The notes under the pieces were generated by a model. That model was not told the DNA's origin, did not search any database, and saw only the letters and a program-made list of their open reading frames with translations. Below are positions 17,601 through 27,495 of a stretch of 64,000 nt of DNA, one piece after another. The stretch is from Pseudomonas fluorescens (lineage in GTDB: Bacteria; Pseudomonadota; Gammaproteobacteria; Pseudomonadales; Pseudomonadaceae), in contig NZ_CABVHJ010000010.1 in the NCBI RefSeq assembly GCF_902497745.1, forward strand, positions 160,861-224,860, read 5' to 3'. Made by a program: the position numbers and the translations under genes. Numbering within the stretch: position 1 is the stretch's first letter; each line of letters opens with the position of its first letter.

Positions 17601-19322
17601 GGAGAAGACCTGTTGACCCGTGCGACACGGGTCAATGACTTGCGCCGGGATCTGCAGAGCCTGCGTGAAGCGCTGTTTCTCTGGAGCGAGGATACCGCCG
17701 CCATGAGCACGCTGGGAGGGGATCTGGCTGATGTGCGGCACAGCCGCAAGACCATGACCGAGCTGATCGAAAACGGATTCCGTCGGTTCTACTCCGTCAA
17801 CAATGAAAATGGAAAATCGGTCGGTGTCTTGCGTCTTGATGGCATGCGCGTCGGCAAGTTGCCGACGCTGCCACCGGGGATCAGTTTTGACCACCTCCAG
17901 CAATTGTCCATGAAGGACATGGAGCTGGACGATGATGTGGCGTACTTCCTCAAGTCATTCACAAAACTCGAGTCGCTGGAGCTCGACCAGAACGCCATGA
18001 CTCGTTTTCCTGAAGTGCTGTCGCATATGCCCGATCTGGCCCACTTGAGTCTGGCGCAGAACAAGATCCAGTTGACCGCGCAGACGCTGACAAAGCTCAA
18101 CGGTATGCGATCGCTGCACTATCTGAATCTCAATAAAAATCCGCTGGGTGCCACACCGGATGTCAGTCAGATGTTCAATCTGCGCCGTCTGTTGCTGCAA
18201 GAAACTGGCCTCACGGAAATGCCCAAGGGGCTTGCGCGTCTGCTGTATCTGGATTGGGTGGACTTGCGCAGCAATGCCATAACAAGCCTGCCTGACTGGC
18301 TGTTCAAGACTCCGCGACGTTTCAGCCAGGCGCTGGACCTGGGCCTCAATCCTCTGGTCGAGCCGAGCAAAACCCACCTTGAGAATTATCGCGACAATTT
18401 CGGCGTCGGCATGGGCTATCTGGAAAACGATATCGCGCGACTCGACGAGCAACAGGCACGCTCGCTTTGGCTTTCTGAGGAGACGGGTGAGGTTTGGGCC
18501 AGGCGTGAACGGATCTGGAACGCATTCAAGGATGATTCACGCGCCGAGGGCCTGTTTCATTTGCTTTCTGAACTGGGCAATACCGCCGATTCGGAGAAGG
18601 TCAGCAAGGACATGCAGCGGCGGGTCTGGGCCGTGCTGGAGGCAGCCGAGTCCGACAGCGCGCTGTGTGATCAGGTACTCAGCGCGGCCGCCAACCCGAT
18701 CAATTGCACCGACACGGCGGCGATCAATTTCAGTTATCTGGAGGTCGCTGTGGAAGTCGATCGCGTGACCCGGGGCGCGGGTGGCCGGATCAACAGCGCC
18801 AAGCCGCTGCTCGAACTGGGGCGCGGTCTGTTCCGCCTGGAACAACTGAACGAAATTGCTCAGGAACATGCCGCCAAGGCCCCGACAGTCGATCCGCTGG
18901 AGGTGAATCTGGCCTATCGCATTGGCCTCGCCAAGGCGCTGGATTTGCCAGGCCAGCCGCAAAACATGCGTTTTGGCATACTGGGTGGGGTAACCGCAGC
19001 CGATCTGGAGGTGGCGAAACACCAGGTCGCCACAGCGGAACTCTCGCCAAAATGGTTGAAGTTCATGAGTGAACGGTCATTCTGGAGAGCCTACCTGCAA
19101 CGCACATTTGCGCGAAAATTTTCCCCTCTCGAGGATGTGTATGCGCCGCGCATGAGTGCTTTGGACGCGCAGCAGGACGAGTTGTCCGATGCCGACTATT
19201 TGAGCCAGGCGGAAGTCATCAAGGCCGAACGGCAAAGCGCCATAGACGATGTGGTGACGCTTCTGACCACCGATGCGCTGCGCGTTGCCGACCTGGGTCT
19301 TTGCACCCTGAGCGACGTATGA
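14622..19322 (+). CDS. DUF6543-LRR-NEL E3 ubiquitin ligase-like effector (N-terminus frameshifted)
   Basis: 1566 residues as an open frame from TTG 14622; no ribosome-binding site, so the real start is probably 14515 in the -1 frame. Regions: DUF6543-type domain (residues 1-360); a hydrophobic pair of helices (LLDFLQLGVTIVSVAGLVVP, VLGQLMMGVAVGQLL, ~365-405) as in toxins with a membrane-insertion segment; a long middle with repeated Leu/Arg-rich helices; leucine-rich repeats at ~1083-1246 (LESLELDQNAMTRFPEVL, LAHLSLAQNKI, LHYLNLNKNPLG, LDWVDLRSNAITSLPDWLF); and a C-terminal NEL domain. The NEL catalytic motif is CxD: NCTDTAAINF, with Cys1362 (codon 18705-18707) and Asp1364, matching the family's CxD loop. 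NEL enzymes (IpaH, SspH) ubiquitinate host proteins. No secretion genes adjoin it. Confidence 0.85.
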   Translation: MKATVTALSAIDQTSRDLHQIQATVAADLLALKPLQTFCINELSDALSRKWSVVFDVEKDFLSLPGVDCGCPATSTDENGIQTFPHATMTLLQAAMQNFSEDEAQESFPQGSFIRVHSARDGVTGLTPATFAAFCRELDLGKRYQEHFQQVFGLRDSDDKVIATSTMTADIAQMKKLLLQFDLHQAALKSHITPAGQQMLQKLIDVDGVVSAQTLRYGNRTLIMQGIEIFDSCVWGVVVFSARSVELYPDEWCLVYMAGEPERPLYEYSSFTAFKQYLTQQLKLTSYKDYFASSIVEDDKADFFRSVADSAELGHIKQLAITVALFEFMVQSHVGKVQLDARKLAVPTADIDEEVRQKRLLDFLQLGVTIVSVAGLVVPVLGQLMMGVAVGQLLGEVYEGVEDWRHGDHQQALSHLLSVAENIALMGVFAGGQKTLGALGKKLLRSHPEFFGEFSAILNSAGKPRLWKPELSRYEHFLPAGLTVAPSSTEFYQIGAKTMARVDHRFFAGPYDSAAKVWRLEHAERAQAYVPELVRHVEGGWRLPAEEPQKWGSSAYTLKRIDPQLNEFVDTDLDMMRRLSDTSHEGLQQAFTDNLSLPVRLRETVERARIVRQLRQLTLELQSGEVHSGQPVEEQLQALPKMPGWPTDRYIEVTDAEGSVTATYPLTKALDESLGVVVSEQQLARGQLLQTVLDGLYQNEVDALLGSKVAKSAKESILAKKLGAALKADHRAAFERMYQRADQSDVGDVVKLRRVFADIPARYAKALIDRAPSAQRLHLRSTGRVPLRLGQQVRVGIEQVRLDRALAGFHWPRLANADTDSLAIELLPRLSGWDSLRLELRDKTLSGPILQAVGDASATPADTCSLVKTAEGYEAFGGDGKSLGTVASGPDALYAAILKALPPRQRIAAGFPEPVPADTTRLRKQLLNIALDEREATARTLIRGKSEPLVVEPACIQGDQPPAVKHPPALMRKVRKLYPRLSEAQASKFIESLGEDLLTRATRVNDLRRDLQSLREALFLWSEDTAAMSTLGGDLADVRHSRKTMTELIENGFRRFYSVNNENGKSVGVLRLDGMRVGKLPTLPPGISFDHLQQLSMKDMELDDDVAYFLKSFTKLESLELDQNAMTRFPEVLSHMPDLAHLSLAQNKIQLTAQTLTKLNGMRSLHYLNLNKNPLGATPDVSQMFNLRRLLLQETGLTEMPKGLARLLYLDWVDLRSNAITSLPDWLFKTPRRFSQALDLGLNPLVEPSKTHLENYRDNFGVGMGYLENDIARLDEQQARSLWLSEETGEVWARRERIWNAFKDDSRAEGLFHLLSELGNTADSEKVSKDMQRRVWAVLEAAESDSALCDQVLSAAANPINCTDTAAINFSYLEVAVEVDRVTRGAGGRINSAKPLLELGRGLFRLEQLNEIAQEHAAKAPTVDPLEVNLAYRIGLAKALDLPGQPQNMRFGILGGVTAADLEVAKHQVATAELSPKWLKFMSERSFWRAYLQRTFARKFSPLEDVYAPRMSALDAQQDELSDADYLSQAEVIKAERQSAIDDVVTLLTTDALRVADLGLCTLSDV

Positions 19323-19325
19323 GCA

Positions 19326-21305
19326 CTACTTGCCACGAATCAGTTTGCGCAACACGAAACGGTTGGGATGACAGGCTTCGGCGACGCTTCTGGGCAGCGG
19401 CAGTGGTTCGTTGTCCAGCCAGGCAGCCAGCAGCTCGCCCGATAGCGGCGCGGTGATCAGTCCTCGCGAACCATGGCCGCTGTTGATGTACAGGCCGTCG
19501 AGCCACGGGCAGACGATGGCCGGCACCTGACGGGCGTCTTTGCTCAGCGCCGCATAAGCGTCGAGGAATGCTTCGCGATCGGCCAGCGGGCCGACAATCG
19601 GCAAATAGTCAGGGCTGGTGCAGCGAAAGGCTGCACGGCCCTGCAGGTTTTCGACAGGCTGTTCACTGATCTGCAGACGCGCGACGAGGTCAGTGGAAAT
19701 TTCTTCGAGCATCGCCAGATTGCCGGCGTGTTCGGCGGTGGTCGGCGTCAGGTCATCGCTGTTGAAATCGAAACTGGCGCCGAGGGTGTGCTCGCCCAAA
19801 CGGGCAGGCGCGACGTAGCCTTCGGCACAGACCACCGTGGCCAGCGTCTGACTTTCTGCGGTTTCGGCGAGACGCGTGATCTGCCCGCGAATGCGTTTGA
19901 GCGGTAACTCGGCACTCTGGGGGAAGCGTTTGATCTCGGCGGCACCGGCCAGCACCACGACCGGCGCGCTGGCGAGCAGACGGTCACCGTCCAGCGCTTG
20001 CCACTGACCATCGACTTTGCGCAGTTGTAGCGCTTCGCAATGGCTGAGCAGTTCGATGTTTGGCTGCGCCGCTTGCGCCTGACACAGCGCTGGCGGATGC
20101 ACCCAACCCCCTTCGGGATAGTACAAACCGCCATGGCTCACGCCGACCCCGGCGCGGGCCTGCGCCTCGGGCTGATCCAGCCACTGCAACAGGTCTTGCG
20201 GGAAGGCTTCAGCCAACTGCGCGTGACGCTCGGCTTCCTTGGCATTGAACGCCAGTTGCAGCACGCCACAATCGTCCCAGTCAGTGCCGCGTTGCAGAGT
20301 TTCCAGCAGGCGCCGGGTGTAACCGAAACCGCTGACGATCAGCTGCGACAGCGCCGTGCCGTGGGCCGACAATTTCAGGTACAGCACGCCCTGCGGATTG
20401 CCCGAGGCTTCCTGCGCCACGGCTGCATGGCGTTCGAGCAACGTCACCTGCCAGCCGCGTGCGGCCAGGCTGGACGCCGTGGCACATCCGGCGAGACCGG
20501 CGCCAATCACCAGTGCTCGACGGTCATTGGTGATCGGGGCAGGGCGAGCAAACCAGGGTTTTTCCGGCGTCGGCGGTGTCACCTCTGCCGGCCAGCCGAG
20601 GAATTCGCCACGGAGGATTTCCCACTTGTGGCCGATGCCCGGCGTGCGCTTCATTTTGAACCCGGCGGCATTCAGCAAACGCCGTACCCAACCGGTGCTG
20701 GTGAAGGTGCTGATGGTCGAGCCGGGGGCTGCCAGTCGCGCCAGTTCGACAAACAGTTCGGCGGTCCACATGTCGGGGTTTTTCGCCGGGGCGAAACCGT
20801 CGAGAAACCACGCGTCGATCTGTGCGTCGAGCTGCGGCAGTTGCTCCAGTGCATCGCCGATCAACAGCGTCAATGTCACGCGGCCGTTGGCCAGGGTGAT
20901 GCGCTGAAAGCCTGCGTGAATGGCCACGTAATGCGTCAGCAACTGATCGGCCAGCGGCTTGAGTTCTGGCCAGAGTGCCAAGGCACGCTTCAGATCGGCC
21001 GGGCTCAGCGGATATTTTTCGACGCTGACGAAATGCAGCCGCGCACCGGCGACGGCGTGTTGCTCGAACAACTGCCAGGCACAGAGAAAATTCAGCCCGG
21101 TGCCAAAACCGGTTTCACCAATAACCAGACGACCAGTTGCCGGCAGTGCGGCAAAACGCTCGGCCAGACGGTTTTGTTCGAGGAACACATAACGGGTTTC
21201 ATCCAGACCTGATTTGTCGGAAAAATACACGTCATCGAACACCCGCGAACGCGGGCGTCCCTGGTCATCCCAGTCGAGTTGGGCGTGGGGCAATTCGGCT
21301 TTCAT
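19326..21305 (-). CDS. mnmC: Bifunctional tRNA mnm5s2U34 methyltransferase/FAD-dependent cmnm5s2U34 oxidoreductase MnmC
   Basis: 659 residues, ATG 21305. The N-terminal half is the MnmD methyltransferase (DVYFSDKSGLDETRYVFLEQN; SAM loop VIGETGFGTGLNFL; DAWFLDGFAPAKNPDMW). The C-terminal half is the FAD-dependent oxidase, starting with RALVIGAGLAGCATASSLAARGW, containing ALCQAQAAQ and ending with the FAD-binding ISGHGSRG-like NSGHGSRGLITAPL. It converts cmnm5s2U to nm5s2U and then mnm5s2U at tRNA position 34. Length matches the family. It converges on the effector gene with only three bases between the stops. Confidence 0.96.
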   Translation of the reverse strand: MKAELPHAQLDWDDQGRPRSRVFDDVYFSDKSGLDETRYVFLEQNRLAERFAALPATGRLVIGETGFGTGLNFLCAWQLFEQHAVAGARLHFVSVEKYPLSPADLKRALALWPELKPLADQLLTHYVAIHAGFQRITLANGRVTLTLLIGDALEQLPQLDAQIDAWFLDGFAPAKNPDMWTAELFVELARLAAPGSTISTFTSTGWVRRLLNAAGFKMKRTPGIGHKWEILRGEFLGWPAEVTPPTPEKPWFARPAPITNDRRALVIGAGLAGCATASSLAARGWQVTLLERHAAVAQEASGNPQGVLYLKLSAHGTALSQLIVSGFGYTRRLLETLQRGTDWDDCGVLQLAFNAKEAERHAQLAEAFPQDLLQWLDQPEAQARAGVGVSHGGLYYPEGGWVHPPALCQAQAAQPNIELLSHCEALQLRKVDGQWQALDGDRLLASAPVVVLAGAAEIKRFPQSAELPLKRIRGQITRLAETAESQTLATVVCAEGYVAPARLGEHTLGASFDFNSDDLTPTTAEHAGNLAMLEEISTDLVARLQISEQPVENLQGRAAFRCTSPDYLPIVGPLADREAFLDAYAALSKDARQVPAIVCPWLDGLYINSGHGSRGLITAPLSGELLAAWLDNEPLPLPRSVAEACHPNRFVLRKLIRGK

Positions 21306-21477
21306 GGCAGGCTCGGCAACGACAAGGCGGCCATTCTAGCCGATCGCGCAGGCGCTGCTTGATCCATGGCAAGGCTTGCGCCCGACGACTCGCGGACAAT
21401 CCGCCACCCGCGGGAATTTCTGCGCCGTTGCTGTGCCCAATCCGCTAGTCTTGCTGAATCCTGGAAGGAGCCGTCCC

Positions 21478-22992
21478 ATGTTTGAATCCGCTGAAATCGG
21501 TCACGCCATCGACAAAGATACCTATGAGGCGGCCGTCCCGGCATTGCGCGAAGCCTTGCTCGAAGCCCAGTTCGAATTGCAGCAGCAGAAGCGTTTCCCG
21601 GTGATCGTCTTGATCAACGGTATCGAAGGTGCGGGCAAGGGCGAGACGGTCAAGTTGCTCAACGAGTGGATGGATCCGCGCCTGATCGAAGTGCGCACTT
21701 TCGATCAGCAGACCGATGAAGAACTGGCGCGGCCACCGGCCTGGCGTTACTGGCGGATGCTCCCGGCCAAGGGGCGCATGGGGATTTTCTTCGGCAACTG
21801 GTACAGCCAGATGCTGCAGGGCAGGGTGCATGGCTTGTTCAAGGATCCGCGTCTGGATCAGGCGATTGCCGGCGCCGAGCGTCTGGAAAAGATGCTCTGC
21901 GACGAAGGCGCGCTGATCTTCAAGTTCTGGTTTCACCTGTCCAAGAAGCAGATGAAGGCGCGGCTCAAGGCGCTGGCCGATGATCCGCTGCACAGTTGGC
22001 GCATCAGCCCGCTTGACTGGCAGCAATCGCAAACCTACGACAAATTCGTCAAATACGGCGAGCGCGTGCTGCGCCGTACCAGTCGTGACTACGCGCCATG
22101 GCATGTGATCGAGGGCGCCGACGCCAATTACCGCAGCCTGGCGGTCGGCAAGATACTCCTCGAAGGTTTGCAGAGCGCGCTGAAACGCCCGGACGTACAT
22201 CCCCACGATGTCAGCGCCGCACCGCTGGGCACGCCGGTCGATCAGTTGAACCTGCTCGACAGCCTCGACCTGACTCAGCGTCTGGAGAAGAAAGATTACG
22301 AAGAACAACTGATCACCGAGCAGGCGCGCCTGTCCGGGTTGATGCGCGACAAACGCATGCGCCGCCACGCGTTGGTGGCGGTGTTCGAAGGCAACGACGC
22401 GGCGGGCAAGGGCGGGGCGATCCGTCGGGTCGCGGCGGCGCTCGATCCGCGCCAGTACAACATCGTGCCGATTGCCGCACCGACCGAAGAAGAAAGAGCG
22501 CAGCCGTACTTGTGGCGTTTCTGGCGGCACATCCCGGCGCGTGGCAAGTTCACCGTGTTCGACCGCTCCTGGTACGGCCGGGTGTTGGTGGAGCGGGTCG
22601 AAGGTTTCTGCACGCCGGCCGACTGGTTGCGCGCCTATGGCGAAATCAACGACTTTGAAGAGCAACTGGCCGACGCCGGAGTTATTGTGGTCAAGTTCTG
22701 GCTGGCCATTGATAAAGACACGCAGATGGAGCGCTTCCAGGCGCGCGAAGAGATTCCGTTCAAACGCTTCAAGATCACCGAGGACGACTGGCGTAACCGC
22801 GACAAGTGGGACGCCTATAGGGCCGCCGTGGGCGATATGGTCGACCGCACCAGTTCCGAGATCTCGCCGTGGACCCTGGTCGAGGCCAATGACAAGCGCT
22901 GGGCGCGGGTCAAAGTGTTGCGCACGATCAACCGTGCACTGGAAGAAGCTTTCGAGAAATCCGACAAACACGCGAAGAAACACAAGGACTGA
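21478..22992 (+). CDS. pap: Polyphosphate:AMP phosphotransferase (two PPK2 domains)
   Basis: 504 residues from ATG 21478, behind GGAAGGAGCC. Two tandem PPK2-type kinase domains are visible, each with its own P-loop: LINGIEGAGKGETVKLL (residues ~40-57) and VFEGNDAAGKGGAIRRV (~301-318). Each also has an R-x-YLWRFWRHIPARGK-like lid block (WRYWRMLPAKGR in the first, LWRFWRHIPARGKF in the second) and a D-R-S-W-Y-like motif (FGNWYSQM, FDRSWYGRV). This two-domain form is the PAP class, which makes ADP from AMP using polyphosphate. Cytoplasmic. It is divergent from mnmC and probably has its own promoter in the 172-base gap. Confidence 0.95.
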   Translation: MFESAEIGHAIDKDTYEAAVPALREALLEAQFELQQQKRFPVIVLINGIEGAGKGETVKLLNEWMDPRLIEVRTFDQQTDEELARPPAWRYWRMLPAKGRMGIFFGNWYSQMLQGRVHGLFKDPRLDQAIAGAERLEKMLCDEGALIFKFWFHLSKKQMKARLKALADDPLHSWRISPLDWQQSQTYDKFVKYGERVLRRTSRDYAPWHVIEGADANYRSLAVGKILLEGLQSALKRPDVHPHDVSAAPLGTPVDQLNLLDSLDLTQRLEKKDYEEQLITEQARLSGLMRDKRMRRHALVAVFEGNDAAGKGGAIRRVAAALDPRQYNIVPIAAPTEEERAQPYLWRFWRHIPARGKFTVFDRSWYGRVLVERVEGFCTPADWLRAYGEINDFEEQLADAGVIVVKFWLAIDKDTQMERFQAREEIPFKRFKITEDDWRNRDKWDAYRAAVGDMVDRTSSEISPWTLVEANDKRWARVKVLRTINRALEEAFEKSDKHAKKHKD

Positions 22993-23095
22993 GCCGATGG
23001 ACACGCATACGCGGGGTGAATGATTGTCGCGGTCGTTGATGCGGTGGACTTATGCTCAAGTCCACTCTCAACTGACAACAACAATGAGGTATGCC

Positions 23096-24280
23096 ATGCG
23101 TGAAGTGGTGATCGTCGACAGCGTGCGGACTGGCCTGGCCAAATCCTTTCGCGGCAAGTTCAACCAGACCCGTCCCGATGACATGGCGGCTCATTGTGTC
23201 AACGCCCTGCTTGAGCGCAACGACATCGACCCGGCCACCGTCGAGGATTGCATCGTCGGCGCCGGCTCCAACGAAGGTGCGCAGGGCTACAACATCGGCC
23301 GCAATGTCGCGGTGCTCTCGCGTTTGGGCACTGGCACCGCCGGCATGACCCTCAACCGTTTCTGCTCGTCGGGCTTGCAGGCGATTGCGATTGCCGCCAA
23401 CCAGATTGCCTCGGGTTGCAGCGACATCATCGTCGCTGGCGGTGTCGAGTCGATCAGCCTGACGATGAAAAGCGTCAACACCGATCACCTGATCAACCCT
23501 CTGCTCAAGCAACAGTCGCCGGGCATCTATTACACGATGGGCCAGACTGCCGAAGTAGTGGCGCGGCGTTATGGCGTCAGCCGAGAAGCGCAGGACCGCT
23601 ACTCGCTGCAAAGTCAGACTCGCACGGCGCAGGCGCAGGCGGCCGGCTTGTTCAACGATGAAATCGTGCCGATGGCAGTGAAGTATCGCGTCGAGGACAA
23701 AAACACTGGCGAGGTGCAGATTCTCGACGGCTTGGTCGATCGCGATGATTGCAATCGTCCGGACACCACTTATGAAAGCCTTGCTGGATTGAAACCGGTG
23801 TTTGCTGAAGACGGTTCGGTGACAGCGGGCAACTCGTCGCAACTGTCCGACGGTGCGTCGATGACCTTGGTGATGAGCCTGGAAAAAGCCCTGCAATTGG
23901 GCCTCAAGCCGAAAGCGTTTTTCCGTGGTTTTACCGTGGCCGGATGCGAGCCGGACGAGATGGGCATCGGCCCGGTGTTCTCGGTGCCGAAATTGCTCAA
24001 GGCCAAGGGCTTGCAAGTGGCGGATATCGACTTGTGGGAGTTGAACGAGGCATTTGCTTCGCAGTGCCTGTACAGCCGTGATCGGCTGGAAATCGACAAC
24101 GACAAGTACAACGTCAACGGCGGCTCGATTTCCATTGGGCACCCGTTTGGCATGACCGGGTCGCGGCAGGTCGGGCATCTGGTGCGGGAGTTGCAGCGGC
24201 GTAATTTGCGTTACGGCATCGTGACCATGTGTGTGGGCGGCGGGATGGGTGCGACGGGGCTGTTTGAAGCGGTGCGTTGA
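23096..24280 (+). CDS. Thiolase-family acetyl-CoA acyltransferase
   Basis: 394 residues. ATG 23096 with GAGG just upstream was chosen because the thiolase N-terminus MREVVIVDSVRTG follows directly. Catalytic features: the acylated cysteine in NRFCSSGLQAIA, the HPFGMTGSRQ histidine loop and the second cysteine in MCVGGGMGATGLFE. Substrate could be acetoacetyl-CoA or longer 3-ketoacyl-CoA; the sequence alone does not decide. No fatty-acid oxidation partner gene is adjacent. The gene is separated from the next one by a REPIN. Confidence 0.93.
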   Translation: MREVVIVDSVRTGLAKSFRGKFNQTRPDDMAAHCVNALLERNDIDPATVEDCIVGAGSNEGAQGYNIGRNVAVLSRLGTGTAGMTLNRFCSSGLQAIAIAANQIASGCSDIIVAGGVESISLTMKSVNTDHLINPLLKQQSPGIYYTMGQTAEVVARRYGVSREAQDRYSLQSQTRTAQAQAAGLFNDEIVPMAVKYRVEDKNTGEVQILDGLVDRDDCNRPDTTYESLAGLKPVFAEDGSVTAGNSSQLSDGASMTLVMSLEKALQLGLKPKAFFRGFTVAGCEPDEMGIGPVFSVPKLLKAKGLQVADIDLWELNEAFASQCLYSRDRLEIDNDKYNVNGGSISIGHPFGMTGSRQVGHLVRELQRRNLRYGIVTMCVGGGMGATGLFEAVR

Positions 24281-24312
24281 TCCTCAAGTTATTAGTTGTC
24301 TGTTCTGGCCTC

Positions 24313-24405
24313 TTCGCGAGCAGGCTCGCTCCCACAGTGGATCTTCAGTGAACACCTATTTTGGGTAGACCAGAGATCCAGTGTGGGAGCGAGCCTGCTC
24401 GCGAA
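24313..24405. repeat. REPIN
   Basis: Inverted pair of the REP sequence (TTCGCGAGCAGGCTCGC... and ...GCGAGCCTGCTCGCGAA) separated by about 45 bases, located between the convergent thiolase and DUF6316-like genes. Confidence 0.92.
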
Positions 24406-24419
24406 GGCATCGACCGGAT

Positions 24420-24614
24420 TTACCGGTTCGAATCTTGTAGCTGCATCCGCGCGATATAAGCTTTTATCTCCAGCTCAGCCTTTTCGGCACTGTCGAACGG
24501 CCCCTCAAGGGTATTTTCCCGAGTGCTGAAATACAGTTCGCCATTGACCCGGCACACCCGGTCGCTGCGAAAGCGCGTGGCGGGGGCGCTGTCCTGCGCG
24601 CGCATTGCTAACAT
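24420..24614 (-). CDS. Small conserved protein (DUF6316-like)
   Basis: 64 residues; ATG 24614 preceded by GGAGA at six bases. Contains FRSDRVCRVNGELYFSTREN and EGPFDSAEKAELEIKAYIAR, a pattern I associate with the DUF6316 family of Pseudomonas. The WYF/LYFSTR-EGPF arrangement resembles a tiny GYF/Tudor-like or PilZ-adjacent fold, but this is guesswork. Function unknown, cytoplasmic. Confidence 0.75.
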   Translation of the reverse strand: MLAMRAQDSAPATRFRSDRVCRVNGELYFSTRENTLEGPFDSAEKAELEIKAYIARMQLQDSNR

Positions 24615-24824
24615 GATCGGTCTCCTTGGCTGATGCGCTGAAAGGGATCCAATGAGCTTATGCCTGAAGCACTTGGCGCGCCCGCCCAGCCGATCAACGG
24701 CACCGCGTCAATTTAATGCTGCGACCTGCACAGTTTCATTCGCGTCCTGACCGCAACTGTCCCTGTGTCGCGACCAGTGGCAGGCCTAGAATGGGCGCAC
24801 TTGTCAGCAGGCTTTGGGGTTCGC

Positions 24825-25784
24825 ATGCACATTTCATCCGGTCGCTGGGTCTACGGTCTGTTCCTGGCGCTGCTGACCGCGTTTCTGTGGGGCATCCTGC
24901 CGATCAAACTCAAACAGGTATTGCTGGTGATGGACCCGGTGACGGTGACCTGGTTTCGTCTGCTGGTGTCCGGCGGCTGTCTGTTCATCTATCTGGCGGC
25001 GGTAAAACGCCTGCCCAGCCGCAAAGTGCTCGGGCCCAAGGGCGGCTGGCTGGTGTTGATGGCGGTGCTCGGGTTGGTCGGCAACTATGTGTTGTATTTG
25101 ATGGGCCTCAATCTGCTCAGCCCCGGCACCGCACAACTGGTGGTGCAAATGGGCCCGATCATGTTGCTGATCGCCAGTCTGTTCGTATTCAAGGAGCGTT
25201 TCAGCATTGGCCAGGGGATCGGGCTGGCGGTGCTGTTGATCGGTTTTGTACTGTTTTTCAATCAACGCCTGGCCGAGCTGCTGACGTCATTGTCGGACTA
25301 CACCGCAGGGGTTTTGCTGGTGCTTTTGGCGTCGACGGTGTGGACCTTTTATGCGCTGGGCCAGAAGCAATTGCTGACGGTGTGGAATTCGTTGCAGGTG
25401 ATGATGGTGATCTATCTGTTCTGCGCACTGTTGCTGACGCCGTGGGTGCATCCGCTTGAAGCGCTGAATCTGAGTCCGTTGCAGGGCTGGCTGCTACTGG
25501 CGTGCTGCATGAACACCTTGATTGCCTATGGCGCGTTCGCTGAAGCGCTGGCGCATTGGGAGGCATCGCGGGTCAGCGCGACATTAGCGATTACGCCGTT
25601 GGTGACGTTTGGCGCGGTGGCGATTGCGGCGGGGATCTGGCCGGAATACGTGCATGCCGAGCAGATCAATGGGTTGGGTTATGGCGGCGCGGTGCTGGTG
25701 GTGCTGGGGTCGGCGCTGGTGGCGTTGGGGCCATCGTTGATTGCCGGGTTGAAGGCGCGGCGGATGAAGGTGGCGGCCAGTTAA
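24825..25784 (+). CDS. EamA/DMT-superfamily permease
   Basis: 319 residues from ATG 24825, which begins MHISSGRWVYGLFLALLTAF; the longer frame adds non-hydrophobic residues. Ten membrane helices in two EamA repeats can be traced (e.g. LTAFLWGILPIKLKQ, LVLMAVLGLVGNYVLYLMG, GIGLAVLLIGFVLFF in the first; TVWTFYALGQKQLL, LLACCMNTLIAYGAFAEAL, GYGGAVLVVLGSALVALG in the second). Inner-membrane exporter of small metabolites, RarD-like in overall look; substrate unknown. Stands alone, followed by a REPIN. Confidence 0.9.
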   Translation: MHISSGRWVYGLFLALLTAFLWGILPIKLKQVLLVMDPVTVTWFRLLVSGGCLFIYLAAVKRLPSRKVLGPKGGWLVLMAVLGLVGNYVLYLMGLNLLSPGTAQLVVQMGPIMLLIASLFVFKERFSIGQGIGLAVLLIGFVLFFNQRLAELLTSLSDYTAGVLLVLLASTVWTFYALGQKQLLTVWNSLQVMMVIYLFCALLLTPWVHPLEALNLSPLQGWLLLACCMNTLIAYGAFAEALAHWEASRVSATLAITPLVTFGAVAIAAGIWPEYVHAEQINGLGYGGAVLVVLGSALVALGPSLIAGLKARRMKVAAS

Positions 25785-25799
25785 ACCGCGTCGCTCCCA

Positions 25800-25882
25800 T
25801 TCGCGAGCAGGCTCGCTCCCACAATTGACCGCGATCCCATGTCAGGAATGCGATCGAATGTGGGAGCGAGCTTGCTCGCGAA
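25800..25882. repeat. REPIN
   Basis: Inverted pair of REP sequences about 35 bases apart, between the convergent EamA and fumC genes. An additional half copy (CGTCGCTCCCAT) immediately precedes it at about 25789. Confidence 0.9.
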
Positions 25883-25907
25883 GACTGGCTTTCAGACGCT
25901 ACAAAAC

Positions 25908-27302
<1,395 letters not shown>

Positions 27303-27495
27303 CGTGCACACTCCTGTTGGTCTGTTTGCGCAGTTTAGGCCGGCTTCGGCCGTGGTGGTTCCATCGAGCCGATTGTTGACCGGTAAAACCCGGCCAATCA
27401 AGCGCGGCAAGGCTCGGGGGTTGAGCGACGAGGTTTTTTAGGCGCAGAATGGTCGCCCTTGGGGTTTTACCTCGCCTAGCTGAAAAGGAAACTCG

